Shown here: positions 54,149-61,826 of the stretch, one piece after another
Layout: each line of letters opens with the position of its first letter
How positions within the stretch are numbered: the first letter of the stretch is position 1
NCBI RefSeq assembly: GCF_029946515.1
Contig: NZ_JARZHH010000048.1
Span: 1 to 64,000 of the forward strand
Direction of reading: 5' to 3'
From: Polyangium sp. 6x1
GTDB taxonomy: Bacteria > Myxococcota_A > Polyangia > Polyangiales > Polyangiaceae
DNA length: 64,000 nt
Position numbers and translations under genes: made by a program
The notes under the pieces: generated by a model
The model's database searches: none
Told to the model about the DNA's origin: nothing
The model's input: the letters and a program-made list of their open reading frames with translations, nothing else

Positions 54149-54895
54149 TCATTCGGTGTGGCAGGCGGTGTACGCGCTCGCGCAGAGGGACGCGATGCAA
54201 TCGTCGCAGGTGGCCTCCACGGAGAAGCCCGAGCAAAGCGTCGCCTGGCAAGCGTCGGCGCACGTCCCGCACGCGCACTCGTAGTACGCCGAGAAGGCGG
54301 TGATCGACGCGTCGCAGATGGGGCCCGAGGAGGGGCTCAGCGCGTAGCTGTAACAGCTCTGGCAGGTCTCGACGGGGCAATCGAGCGGGTCGGATCCCTC
54401 CGCGCAGATCCCGGATCCTTCCGGTTCGTCGCAGAACCCGTCGCCGGCCGAGGGGCAGGTCGGGATCGCGCAATCCGTCGTGTCGGACCCCGCTGCGCAG
54501 AGGCCGTCGCCCTTCGGCGCGGGTTCATTGCAGACGCCGTTGTTCACGAGGTTGCACGCCGGGGCCGGGTGCAGGCACGAATTGAGATCGGTCTCCTCGG
54601 CGAAGCACACCGACTCGTCGTAATCGCCGTCGCTGCAGGCGGCGTCGTTCGTCAGGCAGGTGAGGTATGTCGAGTATTCCTCTTTGCAATCGGCGTCCGC
54701 GGCCTCGTCCTTCTGGTTGACCTTGTCGTCGAGGCACTCCCCCAGCTCCTCTTCCGGACACTTGTTGCATTCGCAGCGCTGATTGCAGTATTTTTGCTCG
54801 GGGGTCTGGGGGTCCTCCGAGCTGCAGGCGGCGAACAGCGTTGCGGCCGCGAAAAACAGCAGGGTCAAGCCTTTGGCCATGCGCTCGTGGGTCAT
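54149..54895 (-). CDS. Cys-rich lipoprotein
   Basis: 248 residues from ATG 54895 (MTHERMAKG), with CGGAG 7-8 bases upstream; 54880 is a second choice. Lipobox LFAAC. The mature part has about thirty Cys in pairs and triplets (YCNQRCECNKCPEEE; DTTDCAIPTCPSAGDGFCDEPEGSGICAEGSDPLDCP) with repeated GDGxC or GSDxxDC blocks like calcium- or disulfide-rich surface repeats. Likely an extracellular disulfide-stabilised protein. Not recognised. Confidence 0.75.
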   Translation of the reverse strand: MTHERMAKGLTLLFFAAATLFAACSSEDPQTPEQKYCNQRCECNKCPEEELGECLDDKVNQKDEAADADCKEEYSTYLTCLTNDAACSDGDYDESVCFAEETDLNSCLHPAPACNLVNNGVCNEPAPKGDGLCAAGSDTTDCAIPTCPSAGDGFCDEPEGSGICAEGSDPLDCPVETCQSCYSYALSPSSGPICDASITAFSAYYECACGTCADACQATLCSGFSVEATCDDCIASLCASAYTACHTE

Positions 54896-55058
54896 TGGTG
54901 CTCCGGCGAATGGGTTGGGGGCGCCGCGCGCCGGCGCCACGAAAGAAAGGTGCGGCCTACGCGTGCTGGCGAAGACCTTTGTGAACGCTATCACGGCCCC
55001 CGCCGCGCGTCCAGGGCGGCAGGGGCCTCCCGCGTTCGCTCGGAGAATCGCGCGCCGC

Positions 55059-56477
55059 TCAGCGCCGGGGCTCTGGCTCGGTCCGGGCGGCCTTGGGGCT
55101 CGTCTCCGTGATGAGGCGCGCGCCGCGCTCGTACGTCACGTAGGAAAAGGCCCAATCGAAGAGCACGAGGAGCCGATTCCGGAACCCGATCAGGAAAAAT
55201 ACGTGAATCAGGAGCCACGCGAGCCACGCGACGAAGCCCGAGAGCTCGATGCGCCCGAGATCCGCCACGGCCGCGTTGCGCCCGATCGTCGCGAGCGTGC
55301 CCTTGTCGCGGTAACGGAAAGGCAGCCGCGCATCGCCTCGGAGCGACCGCACGATGTTCTTCGCGGTATGCTTCGCCTCCTGGATCGCCGCGGGCGCGAG
55401 GCCCGGCACGGGCGATCCGTCCTGCTCCAGTGCGGCGAGGTCGCCGATCACGAAGACCTCCGGATGCCCGGGCACCGACAGATCCGGCGAAACCTTCACG
55501 CGCCCGGCGCGATCGAGCGGCGCGCCGAGGGATTGCCCGAGCGGCGACGCCTTCACGCCCGCGGCCCAGAGCACCGTCTTCGCGGCGATTCGCTCCTCGC
55601 CGATCAGCACGCCTTCCGGGTCGATGCCCGTCACCCGCGCGTCCGTGCGCACCTCCACCCCGAGCCGCTGGAGCTGCCGCTTCGCGCGCGCCGAGAGCAG
55701 CTCCGAATACGTCGGCAGCACGCGATCGATCCCCTCGACGAGCACGATCCGCGCGGCCGTCGGATCGATCACCCGGAAATCGTTCGCCACCGTATGATGA
55801 GCGACCTCGGCCAGCGTCCCGGCGAGCTCCACGCCCGTCGGTCCTCCGCCCACGATCACGAACGTCAGCCATGCGGCGCGCTCCTCGGGCGTGGGCGCGC
55901 AGCACTCGGCCTTCTCGAATGCGAGCAGCACGCGGCGTCGGATCTCCAGCGCGTCCTCGAGGCTCTTCAGCCCCGGGGCCATGGGCGCCCATTCGTCGTG
56001 CCCGAAATACGAGTGGCTCGCGCCGGTCGCGAGGATGAGGTAATCGTATCCGAATGTCCCGGCCGACGAGGTCACGGTTCGCTCTTTCGCATCGATGCCC
56101 GTGACCTCGCCGAGGAGCACCTGCACGTTTCGTTGATCGCGCAGCACGCGCCGGATCGGCGCGGCGATCTCGGCCGGATTCAGGCCTGCGGTCGCGACCT
56201 GATAAAGCAGCGGTTGAAAGAGGTGGTGGTTCTTGCGGTCGAGCAGGGTGATGCGCACGGGCGCGTGGCGCAGGGCCTTGGCGGCGTAGAGCCCGCCGAA
56301 GCCGCCGCCCACGATGACCACGTGGGGCAGGTGCAGCGGCTCCTTGCGTGCTTTGGGGGTACGGCCGGGCTCTCCGAACGTGATGGGGCTGCCGCGCTCG
56401 TCCGCGCGGCGCTGTGCGATTCGCGCGCTACGCGGCGTTGGCTCCGGCCTCCTCGCTCGCCCTGTCGGACCTCTCAT
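55059..56477 (-). CDS. ndh: Type II NADH dehydrogenase (NDH-2)
   Basis: 472 residues. Rossmann FAD site VVIVGGGFGGLYAAKAL near 52-68, NADH site FVIVGGGPTGVELAG near 205-219, and FVIGDLAAL for the second FAD contact. The C-terminal amphipathic part WLAWLLIHVFFLIGFRNRLLVLFDW is the typical NDH-2 membrane anchor. It passes electrons from NADH to quinone without pumping. The first 48 residues (Arg/Pro-rich) precede the conserved PHVVIVGGG and may not be translated. Confidence 0.9.
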   Translation of the reverse strand: MRGPTGRARRPEPTPRSARIAQRRADERGSPITFGEPGRTPKARKEPLHLPHVVIVGGGFGGLYAAKALRHAPVRITLLDRKNHHLFQPLLYQVATAGLNPAEIAAPIRRVLRDQRNVQVLLGEVTGIDAKERTVTSSAGTFGYDYLILATGASHSYFGHDEWAPMAPGLKSLEDALEIRRRVLLAFEKAECCAPTPEERAAWLTFVIVGGGPTGVELAGTLAEVAHHTVANDFRVIDPTAARIVLVEGIDRVLPTYSELLSARAKRQLQRLGVEVRTDARVTGIDPEGVLIGEERIAAKTVLWAAGVKASPLGQSLGAPLDRAGRVKVSPDLSVPGHPEVFVIGDLAALEQDGSPVPGLAPAAIQEAKHTAKNIVRSLRGDARLPFRYRDKGTLATIGRNAAVADLGRIELSGFVAWLAWLLIHVFFLIGFRNRLLVLFDWAFSYVTYERGARLITETSPKAARTEPEPRR

Positions 56478-56552
56478 GCCCGGGGCGATGCAATCGTCGG
56501 TCCAGCCGAGGTGGTGGGAGGGTGGCTGGGGCCGAGCGGGCGTCCGGGGCCC

Positions 56553-57053
56553 TCAGGTGTGGGTCTTGATCCAGTCGTTCATGAAGACGGCGCTGTCGCC
56601 CCAGCCGTCGCGGAGCTGTTTCTCGGTGGAGCTCTCGATGAGGCCTCCGATGCCGAAGACCTTGGCCTCGATGGTGATCTCGGCGATGCGACGGACCTTC
56701 TTATCGCCGACGGGCTCGATACGCATCGTGCCTTCGTTGCGCACCTTGTCGGCCATGGTGGAGGGGATCAACTTCCAGCGCCAGACCTTGGTGGCCTTGT
56801 CGAAACTGCCTTCTTCCGTGTAGCTGAAGCCCGAGCCGAGCAACTTGGCGACCGGGGCGGGGACGTCCATCTTGGGTTGTCCGGCGACCTTTCGGCTCAT
56901 CCGGGTATCGGTCTCCGTCTGTTCGAGGATGTCGAACCTCGGGAAGCTGAGGCGATCCCTGTAGAGCTTCTCGTTGAAGGCCTTGTCGAAGAAGATCTTC
57001 CAGAAGGTCTCCTCGTCGCAGTTGATCTCGTGCGTGACGGTGAACTTGCCCAT
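56553..57053 (-). CDS. DUF2505-family START-like protein
   Basis: 166 residues, MGKFTVTHEINCDEETFWKIFFDKAFNEKLY. This is the DUF2505 layout, a SRPBCC-type fold that may bind a hydrophobic ligand. IPSTMADKVRNEGTMRIEPVG and LIESSTEKQLRDGW are the conserved later blocks. Cytoplasmic, ligand unknown. Faces the same direction as ndh upstream. Confidence 0.8.
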   Translation of the reverse strand: MGKFTVTHEINCDEETFWKIFFDKAFNEKLYRDRLSFPRFDILEQTETDTRMSRKVAGQPKMDVPAPVAKLLGSGFSYTEEGSFDKATKVWRWKLIPSTMADKVRNEGTMRIEPVGDKKVRRIAEITIEAKVFGIGGLIESSTEKQLRDGWGDSAVFMNDWIKTHT

Positions 57054-57372
57054 GACGTCTCCTGGTTATTTGCCCGGGGCCGATCTCTCGCGCCGTCTGG
57101 GGCTTCGTGGGCCACCGGGGCTGGGAAGGGCGGCGACTCTACCAGCGAGGGCCGTCGTTCCATAGCCTCCCGATGACGGCACTTTGCTGGCCGCCCTGGA
57201 CGGTCTCCGCCCGTGGCATCCGCGATGCAGAGCGTCATGGGGCCTTGGTTCGGGTGCGCATCTCGTGCTCGGCGCGTGTCCGGGGCGGGGCCCGAACGAA
57301 AATGAGATAAGCGGGAACTTTTTTGTTGCAAAGTCGATCCGAGACGAGTATCTCTCGCCGGAGAGTTTTTAC
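57054..57372. other. Intergenic gap before the tRNA island
   Basis: No gene recognised. It holds the divergent promoter area for the DUF2505 gene and the small ORF at 57373. A TTGCAA with TATCTC 17 bases downstream (57326-57354 area) is a weak plus-strand promoter candidate. Confidence 0.4.
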
Positions 57373-57564
57373 ATGTTGATCCGCCCTGCGACCGACCGAA
57401 ACCACGAACGAGCCCTGCTGACGGCAGCAGGGGTCGCGTGCGTGGCCTTCGGTCGACTGCAGAGCGCGGGACATCTTGCGCCCAAGTCCGGCAAAACCGA
57501 GTCGTTTCGCGCGTATACGCTTCGTGATTCGCGGCAGCTCGGCAACCCGGAGGGGGGCACGTAG
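57373..57564 (+). CDS. Possible 63-residue ORF before the tRNA array
   Basis: ATG 57373 preceded by GGAGAG about 8 bases upstream. The peptide MLIRPATDRNHERALLTAAGV ends RQLGNPEGGT. It is followed by a terminator of the same design as those after the duplicated small ORFs at 58420 and 58885, so it could be a diverged third relative; sequence similarity is too weak to claim. Confidence 0.3.
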   Translation: MLIRPATDRNHERALLTAAGVACVAFGRLQSAGHLAPKSGKTESFRAYTLRDSRQLGNPEGGT

Positions 57565-57595
57565 GCGGTAGAGCAAGCGTCATTCTGACGACTGC

Positions 57596-57636
57596 GAAGG
57601 CCGCCTCGGGAGATCCCAGGCGGCCTTCGGCGTTTT
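57596..57636 (+). terminator. Terminator of tRNA-island type
   Basis: Stem GAAGGCCGCCT with AGGCGGCCTTC, inner GGG/CCC, then GGCGTTTT. Confidence 0.8.
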
Positions 57637-57966
57637 AGGCCTTCTCCTCGGCGAATTTGATGCCGTGGGGGTGGTGGAAGGGGAGCGTTTGTCCTCGAAT
57701 GGGCCTCGTATTGGGGCCCTTTGCGGGGAGAGGTGTATCGAGCGGGGCTATCTTGGGTCCTTTGCGTCTCGCGGAGCGGGGCGTGGGGGTGCCTTCTTGG
57801 GCCTCGCTTGGAAGAACGATCGTGAGGGCGCGTGATGCGCTCCGGGGCAGGCGTGTATCGATTGCATTGGCATCGAGGGCGCGCGCGTGCCGGGGCCGTG
57901 GTGTGTCTTCGGCGGGGATCGCATTGATTTGGATGCGATGAGGCCCGAGGTGTATTCGCAGCATGC
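57637..57966. other. Gap before first tRNA, no confident gene
   Basis: Base composition is lower in GC than its surroundings. A Pro/Arg-rich minus-strand frame spans part of it but has no good ribosome binding site or homology that I see. It may hold the promoter of the array. Confidence 0.4.
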
Positions 57967-58040
57967 GGATCCGTAGTCTCAATGGGTAGAGCAGCCGCCT
58001 TTTAAGCGGAAGTGTGGAGGTTCGAGCCCTCCCGGATCCA
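57967..58040 (+). tRNA. trnK: tRNA-Lys(UUU)-like, D-stem insertion
   Basis: Acceptor GGATCCG/CGGATCC is perfect; anticodon loop CTTTTAA gives UUU; discriminator A. The D-arm reads GTCTC instead of GCTC (one extra base) and the anticodon stem has a G27/A43 mismatch, so it may be damaged. Confidence 0.75.
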
Positions 58041-58136
58041 CCTCCTTATATAGAGAGAAAGCTGGGCGATCCATTTCGAAGCGAACGGGGTTGAAGAGAG
58101 ACGAAAATAAAATCGACGGGCCATCAAAACATTTCC

Positions 58137-58166
58137 TTGCCTCGAGTGTCGAAATGGATGTAAAGC
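58137..58166 (+). promoter_or_regulatory. Promoter-like site, copy 1
   Basis: TTGCCT and TAAAGC with an 18-base spacer, in the conserved module also seen at 58378 and 58840. Would drive the tRNA-Gln(UUG) at 58236. Confidence 0.4.
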
Positions 58167-58235
58167 ACAAGGCGAGGGGAAGGGACAGGGGAGCGGGCGC
58201 AGCGCGTGAGGCGCGCGCAATGGCCTCTCTCGAGT

Positions 58236-58311
58236 GGATCCGTAGCTCAATGGGCAGAGCATCCGCCTTTGAAGCGGAAGCGTGGAGGTTCGAGACCTCC
58301 CGGATCCTCCA
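58236..58311 (+). tRNA. trnQ: tRNA-Gln(UUG), CCA encoded
   Basis: Same scaffold as the Lys tRNA (GGATCCG acceptor); anticodon loop CTTTGAA; all arms pair. Discriminator is T and CCA is encoded (58309-58311). Gln normally uses G73 and U1-A72, so identity is odd. Confidence 0.85.
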
Positions 58312-58377
58312 TGCTGCGCGTCGAGCGCAGCAGACGAGAAGACGAAAATAAAATCGACGGGTCGACGAATGAAATGG

Positions 58378-58406
58378 TTGACCGAACGTCGAAATGGATG
58401 TAGAGA
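58378..58406 (+). promoter_or_regulatory. Promoter-like site, copy 2
   Basis: TTGACC and TAGAGA with a 17-base spacer, just before the small ORF; an AT-rich GAAAATAAAATCGACGGG box lies about 40 bases upstream. Start site would be very near the ATG. Confidence 0.4.
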
Positions 58407-58419
58407 GACGGGCGAGGGA

Positions 58420-58596
58420 ATGGCGATGGGCAAGCATCTGTATCGCGAGATCACGAAGGGCGACGCCGGCGAGCTGCCGGGCGCGGGTCTCTTCGGTGTC
58501 TCGGGGTTGCAGAGCCCTTCGCGCGATCTGGCGGCGAGCGAATCGAGCTCGACGGCGAATCGTGGTCTCGAGCCTCTCGATACGGGTGGATCCTAG
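58420..58596 (+). CDS. Duplicated 58-residue small ORF, copy A
   Basis: MAMGKHLYREITKGDAGELP ... RGLEPLDTGGS. Start at 58420 or the in-frame ATG 58426; GGCGAGGGA precedes. Copy B at 58885 keeps the first eight residues and the last eleven, and the middle differs by substitutions and a net 12-base length change, so the frame is preserved. That supports coding over a structured RNA. No membrane segment. Lies between tRNA-Gln genes and is followed by a terminator. Function unknown. Confidence 0.55.
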   Translation: MAMGKHLYREITKGDAGELPGAGLFGVSGLQSPSRDLAASESSSTANRGLEPLDTGGS

Positions 58597-58620
58597 GATC
58601 GTCACGGCGTGACGTGTCCG

Positions 58621-58660
58621 AGGAGGCCGCCCGGGAAACCTGGCGGCCTTCGTCGTTTTT
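58621..58660 (+). terminator. Terminator after small ORF A
   Basis: AGGCCGCC with GGCGGCCT, inner GG/CC, then CGTCGTTTTT. Confidence 0.85.
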
Positions 58661-58701
58661 GCGCCTCGAGCGCGGCGGCGGGGACGTGGGGATGCGGTTT
58701 T

Positions 58702-58777
58702 GGATCCGTAGCTCAATGGGCAGAGCGTCCGCCTCTGAAGCGGAAGCGTGGAGGTTCGAGGCCTCCCGGATCCTCCA
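58702..58777 (+). tRNA. trnQ: tRNA-Gln(CUG), CCA encoded
   Basis: Same GGATCCG scaffold; anticodon loop CTCTGAA; T73 plus CCA encoded at 58775-58777. About 95% identical to the UUG gene. Confidence 0.85.
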
Positions 58778-58839
58778 TCTGCCGAATGCGATATCGGCAG
58801 ACGATGAAAATAAAATCGACGGGGCAACGAATAAAATGG

Positions 58840-58868
58840 TTGACCCAAGCGTCGAAACGAAGTAAAGA
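58840..58868 (+). promoter_or_regulatory. Promoter-like site, copy 3
   Basis: TTGACC and TAAAGA with a 17-base spacer, before small ORF B. Conserved position relative to copy 2. Confidence 0.4.
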
Positions 58869-58884
58869 TAAACGGGGCGAGGGA

Positions 58885-59049
58885 ATGGCGATGGGCAAGC
58901 ATCTGTACAACGAGGACGCGAAGGGGAACGCCGGCGAGCTGCCGGGCGTGGACCCGAGCGACCTCCTGCGGAGCCCTTCGCGGTATCATGCGGCCAAGGA
59001 ATCGGGCTTGGTGCGTGGTCTCGAGCCTCTCGATACGGGTGGATCCTAG
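58885..59049 (+). CDS. Duplicated small ORF, copy B
   Basis: 54 residues, MAMGKHLYNEDAKGNAGELP ... RGLEPLDTGGS. Near-identical ends to copy A with a divergent centre. GGCGAGGGA upstream. The stop is followed by the same GATCGTCACG and a terminator at 59074-59114. Probably a recent duplication; function unknown. Confidence 0.55.
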   Translation: MAMGKHLYNEDAKGNAGELPGVDPSDLLRSPSRYHAAKESGLVRGLEPLDTGGS

Positions 59050-59073
59050 GATCGTCACGACGTGACGTGTCCG

Positions 59074-59114
59074 AGGAGGCCGCCCGGGAAACCCCTGGCG
59101 GCCTTCTTCGTTTT
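59074..59114 (+). terminator. Terminator after small ORF B
   Basis: Same stem as after copy A (AGGCCGCC/GGCGGCCT), then CTTCGTTTT. Confidence 0.85.
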
Positions 59115-59199
59115 GGTCCGCCGGGGAGAAAATGACAGGGGGTCGAGAGACGCCGCGAGCGCTCCAGGGCGCGCAGCAAGTCTATCGACACCCTGATAC

Positions 59200-59278
59200 G
59201 TGGACGCTGGGCATTGGTGAGCCCAGGTGGCTGTAAACCATCCGCGTTTGCTTGGAGGTTCGATTCCTCCCGTCCACA
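59200..59278 (+). tRNA. trnY: tRNA-Tyr(GUA)
   Basis: Acceptor GTGGACG/CGTCCAC, anticodon loop CTGTAAA, variable region longer than class I. A73, CCA not encoded. Confidence 0.85.
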
Positions 59279-59340
59279 CCGGCGCGTGAGAGAAACACGC
59301 GCGTGCAGGCGACGTGCGCCCGAAGAGCGCCGCCCGCTTC

Positions 59341-59411
59341 GGATTCGTAGCTCAAGGGTAGAGCAGCCGCCTCTTAAGCGGCAGGCGAGGGTTCGATCCC
59401 CTCCGGATCCA
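59341..59411 (+). tRNA. trnK: tRNA-Lys(CUU)
   Basis: Acceptor GGATTCG/CGGATCC with one G-T pair, anticodon loop CTCTTAA, perfect GCCGC/GCGGC stem, A73. A cleaner Lys body than the one at 57967. Confidence 0.9.
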
Positions 59412-59506
59412 CGACGCATCCCACCTCTCCGGAGGCGGGACTCGTTCTATGACAATCGATTCCGATACACAACGCGATGCCGCAGGGGCACGTCGTCCCT
59501 GCGCGT

Positions 59507-59581
59507 TTCAACGTAGCTCAAGCCCGGTAGAGCACTCGCCTGTTAAGTGAGAGGATGGGGGTTCGAATCCCTCCGTTGGAG
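59507..59581 (+). tRNA. trnN: tRNA-Asn(GUU)
   Basis: Acceptor TTCAACG/CGTTGGA with U1-A72 and G73 as in other Asn tRNAs; anticodon loop CTGTTAA. Confidence 0.85.
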
Positions 59582-59590
59582 CCGTCTTTT

Positions 59591-59663
59591 GCCCTTGTCG
59601 CTCGATGGTCGAGCGCCCTGCTTCGTATCCAGGGTCTCCCCGGTTCGATTCCGGGCGAGGGCT
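59591..59663 (+). tRNA. trnT: tRNA-Thr(CGU)-like
   Basis: Acceptor GCCCTTG/CGAGGGC; anticodon region reads CCTGC-TTCGTAT-CCAGG, with CGU at 34-36 and a C31/C39 mismatch. A shift by one base would give UCG (Arg), so identity is less sure. Confidence 0.65.
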
Positions 59664-59673
59664 TCGCTTCTGG

Positions 59674-59725
59674 TGGTGGTGGGGTAGCCGTGCTCCTTGA
59701 AACGGGCACGGTTACCCCACCACCA
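59674..59725 (+). repeat. Long hairpin between tRNAs with 7-base loop
   Basis: A 20-bp stem (59674-59693 with 59706-59725, one G-U pair), then a bulged T, CC/GG, and loop TTGAAAC. The loop has T33 and GAA as in a Phe anticodon loop. Lies between the Thr-like and Glu tRNAs. Could be a terminator stem or an anticodon-arm mimic. Confidence 0.7.
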
Positions 59726-59734
59726 ACCCCCCAT

Positions 59735-59810
59735 GCCCCGTTCGTCTAGCGGTCAGGATACCGGCCTTTCAATCCGGTTGCCGGGGGTTCGACTCCCCCA
59801 CGGGGCGCCA
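59735..59810 (+). tRNA. trnE: tRNA-Glu(UUC), CCA encoded
   Basis: Acceptor GCCCCGT/ACGGGGC, anticodon loop CTTTCAA, G73, CCA at 59808-59810. Confidence 0.88.
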
Positions 59811-59815
59811 TTGCG

Positions 59816-59888
59816 TGGGCGTTACTCATCTGGCTGATGAGGGCAGGTTGTGACCCTGTGAAGGCGGGTTCGATTCCCGTACGCCCAA
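59816..59888 (+). tRNA. trnH: tRNA-His(GUG)
   Basis: Acceptor TGGGCGT/ACGCCCA with G at -1 (59815) and A73; anticodon loop TTGTGAC. Most bacteria pair G-1 with C73, so A73 is unusual. Ends 6 bases before the Y-like module U. Confidence 0.82.
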
Positions 59889-59894
59889 CCGAGG

Positions 59895-59990
59895 GACGGG
59901 TCGGACGATCTCGGTTATCCACTGTTACTGGATTCCGGAAGGAAACATCCGAGATCAACCAGCTCATCCGTCGCTCCATCCCTTGTTTTT
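59895..59990 (+). ncRNA. Y RNA-like module U upstream of Ro60
   Basis: Outer stem GACGGGT (59895-59901) with ATCCGTC (59966-59972). Helix A GATCTCGG (59907-59914) with CCGAGATC (59949-59956). TTATC follows helix A on one side and AAACAT precedes it on the other. Inside is an anticodon-like hairpin, ATCCA-CTGTTAC-TGGAT. A T-run follows at 59984-59990. It begins just after tRNA-His, so processing could free it. Matches modules D1 and D2 in loops and in paired but different helix A. Confidence 0.65.
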
Positions 59991-60031
59991 TCTTCTCTTT
60001 CGCTCGCCCGCAGCGCGGGCCGGAGGTTCCG

Positions 60032-61693
60032 ATGACCAACTACATCCAGCACTTCGCCGCGCTGTTCACCCGGCAAAAGGACAAGGCGCGGCCCGATCAG
60101 GTCGAGAATTACGCCGGCGGCTTCGTCTTCGAGCTCGACGACTGGGCCCGCCTCGACCGGTGGCTCGTCCTCGGCTGCGAGGGCGGCACCTACTACGCGA
60201 CCGAGCGCGCTTTGACGCAAGACAACGCGCGCGCCCTCGGGCGTTGCCTCGATACGGACGGCGAGCGGACGGTGCGGCGTATCGTCGAGATCAGCCGCTC
60301 GGGCCGCGCGCCCAAGAACGAGCCCGCGATCTTCGCCCTGGCGATGGCCGCGGGGCACGCCCGCCCCGAGGTCCGCAAGTCCGCGCTCGCGGCCTTGCCG
60401 GAGGTTTGTCGCACCGGAACGGATCTTTTCCACTTCGCGCGAGCGGTGGAGGGCTTCCGTCGCTGGGGCCGCGGCCTCCGCAGCGCGATCGGCGCGTGGT
60501 ACCAGGGCAAGAGCGCGGATGAATTGGCCTACCAGGCCGTGAAGTACCGGCAGCGGGACGGCTGGAGCCACAAGGACCTCTTGCGGCTTTCGCACCCGAC
60601 GCCCGTCACGGACGAGCACGGCGCGATGTACCGCTGGATCGTCGGCGGTATGGGCGCCGTGAAGAACGAGGCTGCCAAGGGCGGCGCTCTCGACCCCGAG
60701 AAGCTGCCGGCCCTCGTGCGGGCCTTCGAGGAGGCCAAGGACGCGCCGCGCGAGCGGCTCGTCACGCTCGTGCGCGAGCATCGCCTCACGCACGAGATGG
60801 TGCCCACGGAGTGGAAGAACGACCCTGCCGTGTGGGAAGCGCTGCTCCCCCACATGCCGCAGACGGCGCTGCTCCGGAACCTCGGCAAGATGACCGCCGT
60901 TGGGTTGCTCGCGCCCATGAGCGCGGCCGCGAGGCTCGTGGCCACGCGCCTCACGGACGTCGAGCGGCTCCGGCGGGCCCGGATTCACCCGGTGAGCGTT
61001 CTCTCCGCATTGCGCGTCTATGCGCAAGGCCGGGGCGAGCGTGCCCAGATGCGCGAGAATGCGCTCACCTGGGCGCCGGTGCGCGAGATCGTGGACGCTT
61101 TGGACGAGGCGTTTTACCTCGCATTCCGGTCGATCGAGCCGACGGGAAAGAAGCACCTGCTCGCCCTCGACGTGTCGGGCTCGATGGATTCGGGCGCGAT
61201 CGCGGGGATCCCGGGCCTCACGCCCCGGGTCGCGAGCGCGGCCATGGCGATGGCGACGGCGCGCATCGAGCCGTCGTTTTCCACCCTGGCCTTCGCCTCC
61301 GCGGGCGGCGCATTCGGCCCTCGCGGCGTCTCGGGCGTCATGTCCTTGCCCCTGTCGCCGAGGCAACGCCTCGACGACGTGCTCGGCATGGTCAGTGGTT
61401 TGCCCTTCGGCGGCACGGACTGCGCGCTGCCGATGATCTGGGCTCAAAAGAACAAGGTCGAGGTCGACACGTTCGTCGTCTACACGGACAGCGAGACCTG
61501 GGCGGGTGAGATTCATCCGTTCCAGGCCCTCCGCGATTACCGTCAGGCGATGGGCCGTCCCGCAAAGCTCGTCGTGGTCGGCATGACCTCCACGGGCTTC
61601 ACGATTGCCGATCCGCAGGACCCCGGCATGCTGGACGTCGTGGGCTTCGACGCGGCCGCACCGCAGGTGATGGCCGATTTCTCGAGAGCCTGA
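60032..61693 (+). CDS. rsr: Ro60/Rsr, TROVE and VWA domain RNA-binding protein
   Basis: 553 residues from ATG 60032, CGGAGG upstream. TROVE region (about 5-360): NYIQHFAALF, GCEGGTYY, YRQRDGWSHKDLLRLSHP is the Ro60 hallmark. A VWA-like domain follows with MIDAS residues in L-D-V-S-G-S (379-384), a later GGTD and VVYTDSETWAG. The ring binds Y RNA on its outer surface and misfolded RNA 3' ends in its channel; VWA may bind metal. Cytoplasmic. In Deinococcus radiodurans Rsr acts with Y RNA and PNPase; in enterobacteria it sits in RNA-repair operons with rtcB. Here neither partner is adjacent; the neighbours are tRNAs. Confidence 0.95.
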   Translation: MTNYIQHFAALFTRQKDKARPDQVENYAGGFVFELDDWARLDRWLVLGCEGGTYYATERALTQDNARALGRCLDTDGERTVRRIVEISRSGRAPKNEPAIFALAMAAGHARPEVRKSALAALPEVCRTGTDLFHFARAVEGFRRWGRGLRSAIGAWYQGKSADELAYQAVKYRQRDGWSHKDLLRLSHPTPVTDEHGAMYRWIVGGMGAVKNEAAKGGALDPEKLPALVRAFEEAKDAPRERLVTLVREHRLTHEMVPTEWKNDPAVWEALLPHMPQTALLRNLGKMTAVGLLAPMSAAARLVATRLTDVERLRRARIHPVSVLSALRVYAQGRGERAQMRENALTWAPVREIVDALDEAFYLAFRSIEPTGKKHLLALDVSGSMDSGAIAGIPGLTPRVASAAMAMATARIEPSFSTLAFASAGGAFGPRGVSGVMSLPLSPRQRLDDVLGMVSGLPFGGTDCALPMIWAQKNKVEVDTFVVYTDSETWAGEIHPFQALRDYRQAMGRPAKLVVVGMTSTGFTIADPQDPGMLDVVGFDAAAPQVMADFSRA

Positions 61694-61706
61694 ATTGCAG
61701 TCGAAA

Positions 61707-61746
61707 GGACGAGGGCGCGCGTGCCTCCACACGCGCCTCCTCGTCC
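61707..61746 (+). terminator. Strong hairpin after Ro60
   Basis: GGACGAGG with CCTCGTCC, and inner GCGCGTG/CACGCGC-type pairs, followed by GGTTTG. It would separate Ro60 from the tRNA-Asp downstream, though the T-run is short. Confidence 0.65.
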
Positions 61747-61751
61747 GGTTT

Positions 61752-61825
61752 GCTCCCGAATGCACTCTGGTGATGCAGCCTGATTGTCGATCAGGTGAGG
61801 GCGGGTTCGAATCCCCCCGGGGGCG
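61752..61825 (+). tRNA. trnD: tRNA-Asp(GUC), first copy
   Basis: Acceptor GCTCCCG/CGGGGGC, anticodon loop TTGTCGA, G73. One C-C mismatch in the T-stem. Module D1 begins 2 bases later. Confidence 0.82.
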
Positions 61826-61826
61826 C

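Noticed and set aside
57635-57982. 115-residue minus-strand ORF
   Set aside because: Pro/Arg-rich, no ribosome binding site, overlaps the first tRNA.
58101-58118. GAAAATAAAATCGACGGG as a separate promoter
   Set aside because: It has a good -10-like TAAAAT, but no consistent -35 at 16-18 bases in its three copies.
59816-59888. tRNA-His with abnormal 6-bp D-arm
   Set aside because: The usual 4-bp stem CTCA/TGAG with a 9-base loop containing GG fits a normal D-arm.
59889-59917. Attenuator from CCGAG/CTCGG alternative pairing
   Set aside because: CTCGG can pair with an upstream CCGAG, but the longer 8-bp pairing with CCGAGATC and agreement with D1 and D2 favours the Y-like fold. Not fully excluded.
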